A DNA stretch of 64,000 nucleotides from PALSA-1353 sp050012375 (GTDB lineage Bacteria; Planctomycetota; Phycisphaerae; Tepidisphaerales; Tepidisphaeraceae), in the NCBI GenBank assembly GCA_050012375.1, contig JBEKHH010000017.1, positions 23,159 to 87,158 of the forward strand. Reading direction: 5' to 3'. A model generated the notes under the pieces. It was not told where the DNA came from. It did not search any database and was given only the letters and a program-made list of their open reading frames with translations. A program made the position numbers and the translations under genes. Each line of letters begins with the position of its first letter. Within the stretch, counting starts at the first letter, position 1. Below are positions 50,809-60,155 of this stretch, one piece after another.

Positions 50809-51567
50809 ATGCGCCTGTACATCACGTTACTTGCTGTGGCCCTTGGGTTCGTCGCGATCGAAGGCTGCGGTAAGGCGCAACCAGATTCGGTAACCGCGAG
50901 AGCGCGCACAGCGATCGACGGTTGGTCGCAGGGTGGCATGTACCTGCCAGATGCCGGACAGATCGAGTTATTTCAGAATAACGTCGAAGCTCTCACGCCC
51001 CTGTTGGCGACCGCTCTGTCAAATGACAATCCAGATGTGCGGATGAGAGCGGCCTACGTCATTGAGCGGTGTCGTCCTCGGAATTCGACATTTGCTAATT
51101 TGCTCGCTGATCGTGTCACTTCCGACGGAGATCGACTGGTCCGCATTTATGCTTATTGTGCGTTGTGCGTACACGGAATCGGTTCGCAGAAGGCCTTGGC
51201 GGCCCTGCACCAGCGATGGGCTTCGCTTGATAGGAACGCGATCGTGGAGACGAACTCCGCAAGTTACTCGGAAGCGGCTGAAGCGATTTACGTTGCGGGG
51301 GCGTTGTCTGCGTGCGAGGCGGCCGACGCGTCCAAGGGTGAATTCGTTTCCTATGTGTTCCATTGGTTAGCGCCGCCACCGAAGGGGCTTTCCGAGGAAA
51401 TGGCCGATGCGTATTGGGACATGCGATGGAGCGCACTGGCCGCCCTGCGCAGCATGCCACGGACGGACGGGGCGGTGCCGCTTTTACATGCAATGCTGCT
51501 GGAAGCGGACACGAAGCCCTGGGTTGAGGCTCAGGTAAAATCTACGTTAGAGGTGCAAGAACGATAG
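50809..51567 (+). CDS. HEAT-repeat-like lipoprotein
   Basis: 252 residues from ATG 50809 (MRLYITLLAVALG). Lipobox FVAIEGC. The mature part is helical with HEAT-like repeats: LTPLLATALSNDNPDVRMRAAYVIERCRP, LADRVTSDGDRLVRIYAYCALC, WSALAALRSMPRTDGAVPLLHAML. Binding partner unknown. It lies just upstream of the IS66 element; no operon is evident. Confidence 0.65.
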   Translation: MRLYITLLAVALGFVAIEGCGKAQPDSVTARARTAIDGWSQGGMYLPDAGQIELFQNNVEALTPLLATALSNDNPDVRMRAAYVIERCRPRNSTFANLLADRVTSDGDRLVRIYAYCALCVHGIGSQKALAALHQRWASLDRNAIVETNSASYSEAAEAIYVAGALSACEAADASKGEFVSYVFHWLAPPPKGLSEEMADAYWDMRWSALAALRSMPRTDGAVPLLHAMLLEADTKPWVEAQVKSTLEVQER

Positions 51568-51790
51568 ATACCGGCAACGCCTGGACAGTGCCGCTGGCAG
51601 AAGAACGCTTGGGAGTGCCCAGAGGTAATGGAACTCTCTGCATTGCGAGATCACCCTTTCTCACCCGGAAGGATTGGGATTGGGGACATTCATAATTCTC
51701 CCAGTTGGCGGGCAGAACCCGTCAATATTATGTGAGCGTTAAACCAACCGCATCTTTTTTCTTTGGCAGACCGTCGGCAGACTGGCGAGC

Positions 51791-52114
51791 ATGAGAAAAC
51801 CGCATCGTCCGGGCGCCGAAGCATGGCGCCAGATCATTGACGGGCAACGGCCCAGCGGGCTGACCGTGGCAGCCTACTGCCTGGAACATGGAATCACCGA
51901 AGGTTCATTTTACACTTGGAAACGGCGGCTGCGCCAGCCGGCGAAGCGAAACCGTTCGCCCAAGCCTGCGTTCGTCGAGGTGACGCCTCAGAGGTTCGGG
52001 ACGGCCGGGACAATAGATATTTGCCTGCGGGGCGAGCGTCGCCTACTGGCACGGCGTGGGTTTGACCGCGAGCTATTGATCGAATTGATTCGGGCGATTG
52101 AGAGCATCGCGTGA
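51791..52114 (+). CDS. tnpA: IS66 TnpA-like protein
   Basis: 107 residues with an HTH-like domain: AWRQIIDGQRPSGLTVAAYCLEHGITEGSFYTWKRRLRQ. Accessory IS66 protein needed for transposition. It overlaps tnpB by four bases. Scars at 56803 and 58165 begin with versions of the same AWRQIID/GLTVAA region. Confidence 0.9.
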   Translation: MRKPHRPGAEAWRQIIDGQRPSGLTVAAYCLEHGITEGSFYTWKRRLRQPAKRNRSPKPAFVEVTPQRFGTAGTIDICLRGERRLLARRGFDRELLIELIRAIESIA

Positions 52115-52497
52115 TCGGCCTGCCCTCATTGGCGGCTCTGGATCACTCGGCAGCCACACGCATCTGGCTGGCAACGCAGCCAGCGGACATGCGGTGCGGG
52201 TTTGATCGCCTGGCGGAACTGGCGCAGTTTGTCACGAATCAGAACCCAATGGACGGTCATTTGTTCCTGTTTCGCTCTCGTGGCGGTGATCGGCTGAAAA
52301 TACTGCTGTGGGAGCGAGACGGATTTGTTCTGTGGTACAAGCGGCTAGAGGAAGGTGTTTTCAAAATGCCGCGAATCGAAGGTGACGCCAAGAGCGTGGA
52401 GCTGCGGGCCAGCGAGTTGGCGATGATGCTGGACGGAATTGACTTACGAAGCGTCAGGCGGGTGAAAAGATTTTCTCGGAAAAAACAAACCGCCTGA
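52111..52497 (+). CDS. tnpB: IS66 TnpB-like protein
   Basis: 128-residue accessory protein with the family block IWLATQPADMRCGFDRLAELAQ, LFLFRSRGGDRLKILLWERDGFVLWYKRLEEG and a basic tail. Start overlaps tnpA (ATGA type). Required with TnpA and TnpC in intact IS66 elements. Confidence 0.93.
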   Translation: MIGLPSLAALDHSAATRIWLATQPADMRCGFDRLAELAQFVTNQNPMDGHLFLFRSRGGDRLKILLWERDGFVLWYKRLEEGVFKMPRIEGDAKSVELRASELAMMLDGIDLRSVRRVKRFSRKKQTA

Positions 52498-52535
52498 AAC
52501 AATTCACTGGACAGCGCGTATTTTATTTCGTCGTC

Positions 52536-54020
52536 ATGGAAGATGCATCAGCCATCACCTCTCTGCCGGATGATCCGCAAGCGTTGAAGCAAATCATTCT
52601 CAATCTTTCCCGGGAGCGTGACGAGCGAACACGTGACCGTGATGACTGGCACGTCAAATTCCTGCGCGTCGAAACGGAACTGCTTCGTCTGAGGAAGTGG
52701 TATTACGGCCCGCGGGCCGACCGGCTCAAGACCCCTGGCGACGTGGCCCAGATGCTATTGCAGTTCGCGACGGACCTGGAAGCGCGGACCGTGAATCCAA
52801 ACGATCTGCCGCCAAATGAACCGCTGCCCGAAGTTGGCATGGTGCGGCGGGTTCGGCGTGGCCGGCGGAATCTGGCGGCCTTTGAAAACCTGCCGGTAAT
52901 CCGCAAGGAACACGATCTGCCGGAAGACCAGAAGCCCTGCCCGTGCTGCGGCGAGATGCGCCAAAGAATCGGCCAGGAGACCAGTTGGCAGGTCGAGTTC
53001 ATCCCCGGCCACTTCGAGCGGATCGAGCACATCCGCTTCAAATACGCATGCAAAAAGTGCGAGCAAAACGCCGAGAATCCCAACATCGAACTGGCGGACA
53101 AGCCTGCCCAGCCGATCGACAAGGGGATGGCCGGTCCGGGTCTGCTGGCGTACGTGGTGACGAGCAAATTCAGCGATTTTCTTCCGTTGTACAGGCTACA
53201 GAACATCTTCGCGCGCAACGGATTTGAGATCGACCGGGCGACGCAGAGTGTCTGGTGCGGCGACGTGGCCGACCTGCTGCGGCCGCTGTACGACCTGATG
53301 GTCCGGCGAGTGCTGCAATCTCACGTCATCTGCACGGACGATACGGTGATGCCGATGTTGTGGCCGGGTAAAACGAAGCAGGCCAGAATGTGGGTCTGCA
53401 TTGGCGATGAGCACAATCCATACAGCCTCTTCTATTTTACCTTGGGCCGCGGCCGCGACGGACCGGCGACGTTTCTTAAGGAATACGAGCAAACGCTCGT
53501 GGCCGATGCTTATGGCGGCTACGACGGTGTGGTAGTGGGCAACGACATCACCCGCGCCGGATGTTGGGCACACGCTCGACGAAAGTTTGTCGATGCCGAA
53601 AAGACGCATCCGTCCATTGCCGCCGAGGCGGTGGGAATGATCAAGCGGCTGTACGCCGTCGAAGATCACGGCAAGGGACTGGATGTCGGACAGCGCCTGA
53701 CCTTGCGGCAGAGCGAATCGGTTCCGATCTTGTCCATGCTGAAAGACAAGCTCTTCTGTTGGCACGATCAATTGCTCCCCAAGCACCCGATGGCTGAGGC
53801 GGTGAATTACACGCTGAACCAATGGAAGGAATTGAACGTGTACGCGACGGACGGCGCCGTGCCGATAGACAATAACAGCAGCGAGAGAGAGATGAAGCGG
53901 CTCGTGTTGAATCGTAAAAACTCATTGTTCGTCGGGAATCAGCGCGGTGGCCAGACAGCGGCGAACCTCACCGGCTTGACCAGCACATGCCGCCCACACA
54001 ACATCGATCCCCAGGGTTAA
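52536..54020 (+). CDS. tnpC: IS66 transposase TnpC, C-terminally truncated
   Basis: 494 residues. The N-terminal coiled coil and zinc motif (CPCCGEMRQRIG, CKKCEQN) precede the catalytic core: DDE residues in VICTDDTVMPMLW (Asp), TLVADAYGGYDG (Asp) and IDNNSSEREMKRLVLNRKNSLFVGNQRGG (Glu). It ends after LTSTCRPHNIDPQG. Typical members continue with a YLTQLLxxLP and a QWLPDxWKR tail; that tail is found in the scar at 56920-57026. Probably inactive. Confidence 0.88.
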   Translation: MEDASAITSLPDDPQALKQIILNLSRERDERTRDRDDWHVKFLRVETELLRLRKWYYGPRADRLKTPGDVAQMLLQFATDLEARTVNPNDLPPNEPLPEVGMVRRVRRGRRNLAAFENLPVIRKEHDLPEDQKPCPCCGEMRQRIGQETSWQVEFIPGHFERIEHIRFKYACKKCEQNAENPNIELADKPAQPIDKGMAGPGLLAYVVTSKFSDFLPLYRLQNIFARNGFEIDRATQSVWCGDVADLLRPLYDLMVRRVLQSHVICTDDTVMPMLWPGKTKQARMWVCIGDEHNPYSLFYFTLGRGRDGPATFLKEYEQTLVADAYGGYDGVVVGNDITRAGCWAHARRKFVDAEKTHPSIAAEAVGMIKRLYAVEDHGKGLDVGQRLTLRQSESVPILSMLKDKLFCWHDQLLPKHPMAEAVNYTLNQWKELNVYATDGAVPIDNNSSEREMKRLVLNRKNSLFVGNQRGGQTAANLTGLTSTCRPHNIDPQG

Positions 54021-54279
54021 ACGCGCGTTGGCGGCATGCCGGTGATAGGGACCGGCAATGGCGTCATTGTGCCTCGCCGACCGACAGAGTATCACGGAAC
54101 GCAAAGCGCAGGCGCTATCGCTTCGGGTTCTTGCCGAGCGGCTGGTACATGGTGAGCCCTTGCCGCAAGCTAAAATGATCTTTTCAATAGTTGCCTGAGC
54201 GCACTCTTACCCCGAACTGCCCTATGATCGAATAAACAAATCTCCCCATCGGCGGCGTCTAACAGGTGGAGCACGGCAA

Positions 54280-54777
54280 TTGGCCGGAAAAACTGAACCA
54301 TGGCGACAGTGGCTGGAGGGGCACGCGGCCGCGTTAGTTCTGTTCGCCAGGCAATGGTCCGCGACGCAGGCGGATGCCGAGGATGCGGCCCAGAGCGGTT
54401 TCCTTAAATTCTGGCGCACGCGGTCGAAGGTTCGGGGTGAGCTGGCGTACCTGTACGCCTGCGTGCGGAGCGCCGCGATGGACATTGGCCGTGGCGACCG
54501 CCGGCGCGATGCGCGCGAAAGCGCGGCGGCCACGCCGGATGCGTCGGCGTTCGAGCCGGCGATGGAGCGGGCCGAGCGGCAGGCCGCCATCGAAGCGGCG
54601 CTGAGCCAATTGCCGGGAGATCAGCGCGAAGTGGTCGTCCTGAAAATCTGGGGAGGCCTGACCTTCGCGCAGATCGCCGAAGCACTGGGCGTGCCGCTGA
54701 ACACGGCGGCTTCCCGATACCGCTATGCCCTGGCGCGGCTGGAGACTGAATTGTCCGAGGAGACGGCACGTGAGTGA
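54280..54777 (+). CDS. ECF sigma factor of a second cassette
   Basis: 165-residue sigma factor. Region 2: LVLFARQWSATQADAEDAAQSGFLKFWRT; region 4: LSQLPGDQREVVVLKIWGGLTFAQIAEALGVPLNTAASRYRYALARLE, a helix-turn-helix. TTG 54280 is used because GGTGGAG lies about nine bases upstream. An anti-sigma-like gene follows with a gap of 12 bases. The promoter it serves is unknown; its own operon is the first candidate. Confidence 0.88.
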   Translation: MAGKTEPWRQWLEGHAAALVLFARQWSATQADAEDAAQSGFLKFWRTRSKVRGELAYLYACVRSAAMDIGRGDRRRDARESAAATPDASAFEPAMERAERQAAIEAALSQLPGDQREVVVLKIWGGLTFAQIAEALGVPLNTAASRYRYALARLETELSEETARE

Positions 54778-54789
54778 CTGGATGGACAC

Positions 54790-55089
54790 GTGAGTGACCG
54801 AATGGAACAGTTCGAGTCGGAACTGTCCCGCCTGCGGCCACGTGCCGCGGGGCCGGAATGGACGGGCAAAATCGCGGCGGAATTGGCGGCGGAGAGGCGA
54901 TCGGACCGCACGCTGATCGCCGCCATGAGCGCGGGCGCTCTCGCGGCCTGCGTGATCGCGTCGCTGCTGATCGATCAATCGTCCACTTCGATGCCGCCTT
55001 CCTCCACGGTAGTTGTCACGCATGAAGTCCCCCAGCACGGAAGCAATGTGCAAGCCTTCGCCGGGGCCGATCTCGACGCCTGGAATTGA
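54790..55089 (+). CDS. Small membrane protein, probable anti-sigma factor
   Basis: 99 residues with a soluble N-terminal half (QFESELSRLRPRAAGPEWTGKIAAELAAERR) and one membrane segment (LIAAMSAGALAACVIASLL). Position directly after an ECF gene and one-pass topology suggest an anti-sigma factor, though no zinc HxxxCxxC motif is present. GTG 54790 is the likely start. Confidence 0.6.
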   Translation: MSDRMEQFESELSRLRPRAAGPEWTGKIAAELAAERRSDRTLIAAMSAGALAACVIASLLIDQSSTSMPPSSTVVVTHEVPQHGSNVQAFAGADLDAWN

Positions 55090-55101
55090 AAGGAGACATT
55101 A

Positions 55102-56589
55102 ATGTCGGTGCTGTTGCCGCGGCGTCGCCTCGCGCGCGCCGCAATATACATCTTCTGTCTGTTCCTCGTGCTGATCGCGACCGATCTGATTCTCGTGCGG
55201 ATTCGCAACGTGGTCCATCCGGGCTACGACACGACAAGAATCACATCGCCCACTCTGCCCGACGGCTCGGTCGATTATCTGACGGCGGCCGAGGACTATT
55301 TCGGCCGCGGCGTCACGAAGGAGAACAACGCCGCCCAGCTGATTATCGAGGCATTGGGGCGCGCCGCCCTGCCGAAGAATCAACCGCCGGATGGAGTCAC
55401 CGATCGGCTTGGCATGACGCACGTGCCTGAGCAAGGCGATCATTTTGTCACCTACGAAGACTACTGCCACGATCATTCGATCAGCGAAGAGAATGAATTC
55501 GATGCCGACAAGCCGCTGCAATGGCCGGTTACGCTCTCGGCATCGACGGTCCAGTGGGTGAACGCCAATGAGAAACCGCTGGCGCTGATCGCCGAGGCGA
55601 CGCGCCGGCCGCGATTTTTCATCCCGTGGAATGGCGGCTACCGGCCGGAAATGCTGGCGGAAATCCTGCTTCCTCATGTGGGTCGGATGCGATTGGCGTC
55701 GCGTGCGATTCTGGCGCGATCGGTCATGCGTCTGGAAGCCGGAGACATTTCGGGGTTCGAAGACGATGTCCTGACCGCGCATCGCATGGCGCGCCTGCTG
55801 GACCAGGGGCCGACGCTGATTGAGAAACTGGTCGCGATGGGCCCGATGGAAACGGACGCCTGTCACGTAGACCGCATGGCTGCGGCCAGCGGCAAACTCA
55901 CGGCGGAGCAGGCCAGGAGCCTGGCCAATAAACTGGAATCACTCGGCGAACTGACTTCCTATGCGCGGGACATCGATCATGGAGAGCGATATTTTGTCCT
56001 GGATATTATGCAAACGATCGCACATGGCGCGTCGGACCGGCGAGCTCGGGTAATTAACACGGTGCTGAACGGATTCCGCGACGATACGGGAATACCGCAG
56101 TGGGTTGCGCCATTTCTTCCCATCCCCTGCGAGGACACCATGCGCGTCGCAAATGCGAATATCGACGGCCTGCTGATCGCGTCAACGCAGCGAACCTACG
56201 CGGAGCGAAGCAGCGCATTGAACGCATGGCACGACAATATTCAAGCGCGAAGCCAAAGCAAATGGCTGGGCATGTTTTCCGCCGACTGGCCGGATAGCGC
56301 ATTATTGCCACGCCCGGCCAGACTGGAGACGCGCCTCACTTCCGCGCGGATGGAATGCCGGTTTGCGATCATCGAATTGATGCTGGCGGCGTACAAGTCA
56401 GACCATGGCGTGTTCCCTGAAAACCTCGATGATCTGTCGGTGGATTCGACCGATCTCTTCGCCGATCAACCGCTGACGTATACGTTGCACAAGAATGGTT
56501 ACGAGCTACGCAGCGTTGGACCAGACTTGGAGGACGCATCGACCGTTCACGCCGACTTCGACGAGATATTTCCGCAGTTGGCCCGCTAG
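55102..56589 (+). CDS. Unknown membrane-anchored protein of the ECF cassette
   Basis: 495 residues with one N-terminal membrane segment (AAIYIFCLFLVLIATDLILV) and a large soluble part. I do not recognise a domain. A C-terminal segment (FAIIELMLAAYKSDHGVFPENLDDLS) resembles the periplasmic part of planctomycete-type proteins with pseudopilin-like ends. Twelve bases after the anti-sigma-like gene, so cotranscribed. Likely a cell-surface or periplasmic target of the cassette. Confidence 0.6.
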   Translation: MSVLLPRRRLARAAIYIFCLFLVLIATDLILVRIRNVVHPGYDTTRITSPTLPDGSVDYLTAAEDYFGRGVTKENNAAQLIIEALGRAALPKNQPPDGVTDRLGMTHVPEQGDHFVTYEDYCHDHSISEENEFDADKPLQWPVTLSASTVQWVNANEKPLALIAEATRRPRFFIPWNGGYRPEMLAEILLPHVGRMRLASRAILARSVMRLEAGDISGFEDDVLTAHRMARLLDQGPTLIEKLVAMGPMETDACHVDRMAAASGKLTAEQARSLANKLESLGELTSYARDIDHGERYFVLDIMQTIAHGASDRRARVINTVLNGFRDDTGIPQWVAPFLPIPCEDTMRVANANIDGLLIASTQRTYAERSSALNAWHDNIQARSQSKWLGMFSADWPDSALLPRPARLETRLTSARMECRFAIIELMLAAYKSDHGVFPENLDDLSVDSTDLFADQPLTYTLHKNGYELRSVGPDLEDASTVHADFDEIFPQLAR

Positions 56590-56650
56590 TGCGGCATGGA
56601 AGACGATTCGGCGGACTTGACATTTTTTGTCAATAAGCGATCACGATTCA

Positions 56651-56806
56651 ATGACGGTCCGAATCCTTCCCGGTGCGTTCCGTCAGATTGAGCAGCTTGA
56701 GCCGACGATCCATCGGCGCGTGCTGGAGATTTTGGAGCGATTGGATAAATGGCCGCAGGTCAGCGGCGCCAAGCCGCTGCGTGGCGTAGTCAGACTGGCG
56801 GCATGA
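56651..56806 (+). pseudogene. RelE/ParE-like toxin, truncated by an IS66 scar
   Basis: MTVRILPGAFRQIEQL then RRVLEILERLDKWPQVSGAKPLRG matches the N-terminal half of RelE/ParE toxins. The usual continuation (LxGxYRIRxGDYRVxF) is absent; the frame runs into the scar and stops after 51 codons (TGA 56804-56806, overlapping the scar ATG). No antitoxin is adjacent. Probably inactive. Confidence 0.6.
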
Positions 56807-57050
56807 GCGAATCAGGCCGAGCAGTCCGGGATAAATGGCGACAGCGAATTATCGATCAGCGGGCCAGCGGGCGATCTATCGGCGCCTTCTGCCGCGATTG
56901 CATTGTGGCGCAATTTTCGCTGAAATTGAGGCGGGGCGGACGAGTCTGCCGGCGACGCCGATCAGCCGAATCAGCCAGTGGTTACCGGATGACTGGAAGC
57001 GACGAAATCCGTCTCCGTCAGGGTAGCGGTGCGGCGTTACTGGATCGATG
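56789..57050 (+). mobile_element. IS66 internal-deletion scar
   Basis: From ATG 56803 a TnpA-like start (DKWRQRIIDQRASGRSIGAFCRD) is fused, in another frame, to the transposase C-terminus (LPATPISRISQWLPDDWKR, ending at 57026). The left edge shows CAGACTGGCG as in the full element. This is what an IS66 would leave after losing its middle: about 260 bases instead of 2.3 kb. Confidence 0.7.
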
Positions 57051-57675
57051 AGTTTCGACTTGAACTCTTCGGGCGCCGCGAAAACGAAACGACCGCGATC
57101 GCCACCACCACGGCGCCCGTTGCGGGCTCGGGAACAGGCGCTCCGCCGTAAGTGATATTGTCAACGCAGAAAAAGCCTTTATTGCCGCCGAGCCATTCGA
57201 TCTTGGAAATCCCCTGCGGCTCGATGAATCCAACGAACGAGGGGCTCGCGCTCATGGTCGGGAGCTGCGCGGTTTCAAGCAGGTTGTTGGTCGGTCCATA
57301 GACGTTCACCGTCACATCGGTGGGCCCACTACCAAAGGAGAATGTGCGGCCCCAGGCACCCACTTCCGTCACGTTCGGAGAAAATTCCGCATAGAGATCG
57401 GTGTATCCGCCGGCGGTACTCGCATCGCCGTAAACCTGATTTCCGAAAAGCACCGTGCTGAATGTCGAATCCGCATCTCCGTAAGGTGTTAGCGTTACTC
57501 CCGGCACGCTCGGCAGGAGAGTTGATCCGGTCTCGAAAGTGATGACTGAGTCCGGACCCACGAAACTACTGGGCGATGTCACCACCGTTGCGCCGCCGAT
57601 CGGCGCCAGAGCAAAAACAACACCCGCGACGACCGCCAACCAGGCGGACCAGCCTCCACTCGCTGTGCGCATCAT
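57037..57675 (-). CDS. PEP-CTERM-sorted secreted protein
   Basis: 212 residues. N-terminal signal peptide (WLAVVAGVVFALAPIGGATV), a beta-rich mature domain of unknown fold (YGDADSTFSTVLFGNQVYG, FSPNVTEVGAWGRTF), and a C-terminal PEP-CTERM signal: PVPEPATG, a hydrophobic stretch VVVAIAVVSF and basic RRPKSS. Such proteins are sorted by an exosortase and usually reach the surface. No exosortase gene is in the window. Its end lies against an IS66 scar. Confidence 0.78.
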   Translation of the reverse strand: MMRTASGGWSAWLAVVAGVVFALAPIGGATVVTSPSSFVGPDSVITFETGSTLLPSVPGVTLTPYGDADSTFSTVLFGNQVYGDASTAGGYTDLYAEFSPNVTEVGAWGRTFSFGSGPTDVTVNVYGPTNNLLETAQLPTMSASPSFVGFIEPQGISKIEWLGGNKGFFCVDNITYGGAPVPEPATGAVVVAIAVVSFSRRPKSSSRNSSIQ

Positions 57676-58013
57676 TCCTCCTCTTCAATATGTTCCCGCA
57701 GCCGGATTTGTAAATCAGCAACGCACGCCGCGGACCAGAAGATTATTTATTAAGTGTTCGCCACGCTTGCAAGCGCAAAATCGCCATTAGCGAACTCGAC
57801 CGCCAATTTTTTTCGCGCGATTGCCTGCTAGCGCTCCCAGACGGAAGCTTCGCCAGATGTTCGCAATAAACATTGCTTGGATGGAAAGCTTCGCGAGAAA
57901 ATTCGCGCCAGACCGGGATTTCGAAGTTCATTCTGTCGTAAACACAACCCAGCGGTGCGCAAAGGTTGATGTCAATCTAGGTAAAGAGCAGAATCATCGT
58001 GGAGATTCAGCCG

Positions 58014-58133
58014 ATGTGTGGTCGTTTCCGACTCATTCTCTTCGACATCATGAAGCTCGGCCTGGCGCTGGATGACAAGGCGCGGGAGGCCGCGACGGTG
58101 AGGCCGCTGCTTGCCTGCCCTTCAATGATCTGA
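58014..58133 (+). pseudogene. YedK/HMCES (SRAP)-like gene fragment
   Basis: MCGRFRLILFDIMKLGLALDDKARE begins like SRAP proteins, whose Cys2 is catalytic in abasic-site crosslinking. GGAG lies nine bases upstream of the ATG. After about 25 codons the sequence becomes the antisense of an IS66 scar and stops at 58133. Likely disrupted by insertion. The family call rests on the short MCGRF start. Confidence 0.45.
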
Positions 58134-58245
58134 CGCCACCCCTCTAGGCTCGGTAATTTGTTCATGGCCCGCAAGCATGCCGACCGTCCGCCAATGAAAA
58201 AAGATGCCGTCCACGTATCGGACACGTCAATATTATGGATGTCCC
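58088..58245 (-). mobile_element. IS66 left-end scar
   Basis: On the minus strand ATG 58165 opens KLPSLEGWRQIIEGQASSGLTVAAS, the TnpA N-terminus. Upstream of it the sequence matches the flank of the full element (GCATCTTTTTT, then GGTCGGCA) and ends near GGGGACATCCATAAT. It inserted into the SRAP-like gene, which its end cuts at about 58088. Confidence 0.7.
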
Positions 58246-58326
58246 CTTTTCCCCCTTTTGCGCTTTCTCCTGCACCATTACGTTGCTTCTCATTCGATCA
58301 TGCTCGGCGGCAGCAGCGCAAGGGCT

Positions 58327-59976
58327 TCACGTCAGCCCGGTGGCTCGGCCATCGGGTAGGACCTTCATGCGGGCGGCGGCGGGCACTGTCGGCAGGCCCG
58401 GCATAGTCAGGATGCTTCCACAAATCACCACCACGAATCCCGCGCCGGCGGAAATGCGCAGCTCGTTCACGGTCACCTTGAAATCCCGCGGCCGCCCCCG
58501 CAAGCTGGCGTCGTCCGACAGGCTCATGGCCGTCTTGGCGATGCAGACCGGCAATTTGCCGTAGCCGTTCCTCTGGAGCAGCTCTAAATCCGCATCGGCG
58601 TGCTTGTCAAAAACCACTTCGGCCGCGCCATAGAGTTGCGTGGCCACCTTGCCGATCTTGACTGGAAGGGAATCTTCCATCTCGTAAAGATAGCGGAGTT
58701 GGCCGCCGTTGCTCTGGTCCAGCACCTGCAGCACGGCCCGGGCCAGTGCTGCGGTTCCCTTGCCGCCTTGGCTGTAATGATCGGCAACGACAGCCCGGGC
58801 GCCCTCGCTTTCGCAAAACGAAATGATCTTGCCGATATCCTCGCGCCGGTCGTCGGTGAAATGATTGATGGCCACCACGGGCGTCAAGCCAAAAAGACGG
58901 ATGTTTTCGATGTGCTTGGCGAGGTTGCCCAGGCCATGCTCGCGCGTGTAGCCGCCGTGATATTCAACCGCTTTGCAGGTGGCCACAATCACCACCGCGC
59001 GCGGGTTGAGGCCGGCGCTGCGGCACTTGATGTGGAAGAATTTCTCCGCGCCCAGTTCGGTGGCAAACCCCGCCTCGGTGACGACGTAGTCGGCCAGTTT
59101 CAACGCCATGCGCGTGGCGATGGCCGTGTTGGTGCCCTGAGCGATGTTGGCAAACGGCCCGGCATGAACAAATGCCGGCGTCCCTTCCAGGGTCTGCACC
59201 AGGTTGGGATGAACGGCGTCGCGCAGCAGAATCTGCATCGCGCCGTCCGCTTCTATCTGTCGGGCTGTGACCGGTTTGCCGTCATGGGTGAAGCCCACCA
59301 CCATCCGCCCCAGGCGCTGGCCCAGATCGGCATAATCCCGGGCCAGGCAGAGGATGGCCATGACCTCACTGGCCGGTGTGATGTTGAAACCATCGCGGCG
59401 CGGCACCCCGTTGTTCACACCACCCAAGCCGATGATGATGTCGCGCAGGGCGCGATCATTGAGGTCGATGACGCGGCGCAGCACGATCCGCCGCGCGTCG
59501 ATCCCCAATTGATTGCCATGTTGCAAGTGATTGTCCACCATGGCGGCCAACAGGTTGTTGGCCTTTTCGACGGCGTACATGTCGCCGACGAAATGCAGGT
59601 TGATGTCCTCCGCGGGAACGACCTGTGCCCGCCCCGCGCCGGTGCCACCGCCTTTGATGCCGAAATACGGCCCCAGCGATGGCTCGCGCAGGCAGATGGC
59701 CGTTTTGTGGCCCAAGCCGCGCAGCCCGTCTCCCAGCCCGATCGTCGTTGTCGTCTTGCCTTCACCCTGCGGCGTGGGTGTCATGGCGCTGACGACGATG
59801 AGATTTCCATCCGGCTTGTCGGCCCGGGCGGTGAGTTCCCCGATGGGCACCTTGGCAATATACCGGCCATGCAGCAGGATAGCGTCGGCGTCGAGCCCCA
59901 GGTCGCTGGCCACTTCCCCCACGCGGCGGCGGGGCAGGGATTCATTTTCGCATTCACTAAGGACTGACATCGCCAA
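58327..59976 (-). CDS. fhs: Formate-tetrahydrofolate ligase
   Basis: Makes 10-formyl-tetrahydrofolate from formate, ATP and tetrahydrofolate. The 549-residue sequence has the P-loop-like VSAMTPTPQGEGKTTTTIGLGDGL, LREPSLGPYFGIKGGGTGAGRAQVVP, INLHFVGDM, and VNNGVPRRDGFNITPASEVMAILCLA. The C-terminal half (FCESEGARAVVADHYSQGGKG, AGAGFVVVICGSILTMPGLP) is complete. It supplies one-carbon units; no other Wood-Ljungdahl genes are near. Confidence 0.96.
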   Translation of the reverse strand: MAMSVLSECENESLPRRRVGEVASDLGLDADAILLHGRYIAKVPIGELTARADKPDGNLIVVSAMTPTPQGEGKTTTTIGLGDGLRGLGHKTAICLREPSLGPYFGIKGGGTGAGRAQVVPAEDINLHFVGDMYAVEKANNLLAAMVDNHLQHGNQLGIDARRIVLRRVIDLNDRALRDIIIGLGGVNNGVPRRDGFNITPASEVMAILCLARDYADLGQRLGRMVVGFTHDGKPVTARQIEADGAMQILLRDAVHPNLVQTLEGTPAFVHAGPFANIAQGTNTAIATRMALKLADYVVTEAGFATELGAEKFFHIKCRSAGLNPRAVVIVATCKAVEYHGGYTREHGLGNLAKHIENIRLFGLTPVVAINHFTDDRREDIGKIISFCESEGARAVVADHYSQGGKGTAALARAVLQVLDQSNGGQLRYLYEMEDSLPVKIGKVATQLYGAAEVVFDKHADADLELLQRNGYGKLPVCIAKTAMSLSDDASLRGRPRDFKVTVNELRISAGAGFVVVICGSILTMPGLPTVPAAARMKVLPDGRATGLT

Positions 59977-60155
59977 TCTCCCTCCGCGCCCATCGGCGAC
60001 AACGTGGATTCGCGCCCATCATACAAAAAAGAACCACTCAATCCTCCTAATGTGCCCCCATTTCGCCGAATGGTCAAACAAAAGACGTTCGCCTGGACCC
60101 GCTGCGGCGGGACCATTTTCTGTTCTGCTTTTTCCTCTCTCCGCTCTGCGGCTCT

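Larger units (their letters stand above)
51682..54020 (+). mobile_element. IS66-family element, 3'-truncated
   Basis: Carries the three IS66 genes in order (tnpA-tnpB-tnpC). The left flank begins near GGGGACATTCATAAT, a word shared with the minus-strand scar at 58088-58245, so the left end is probably about 51682. The transposase stops at NIDPQG, before the usual last 40-50 residues, and no right end is found after 54020, so the element is likely dead. Right and left ends of relatives survive as scars at 56789 and 58088. Confidence 0.75.
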
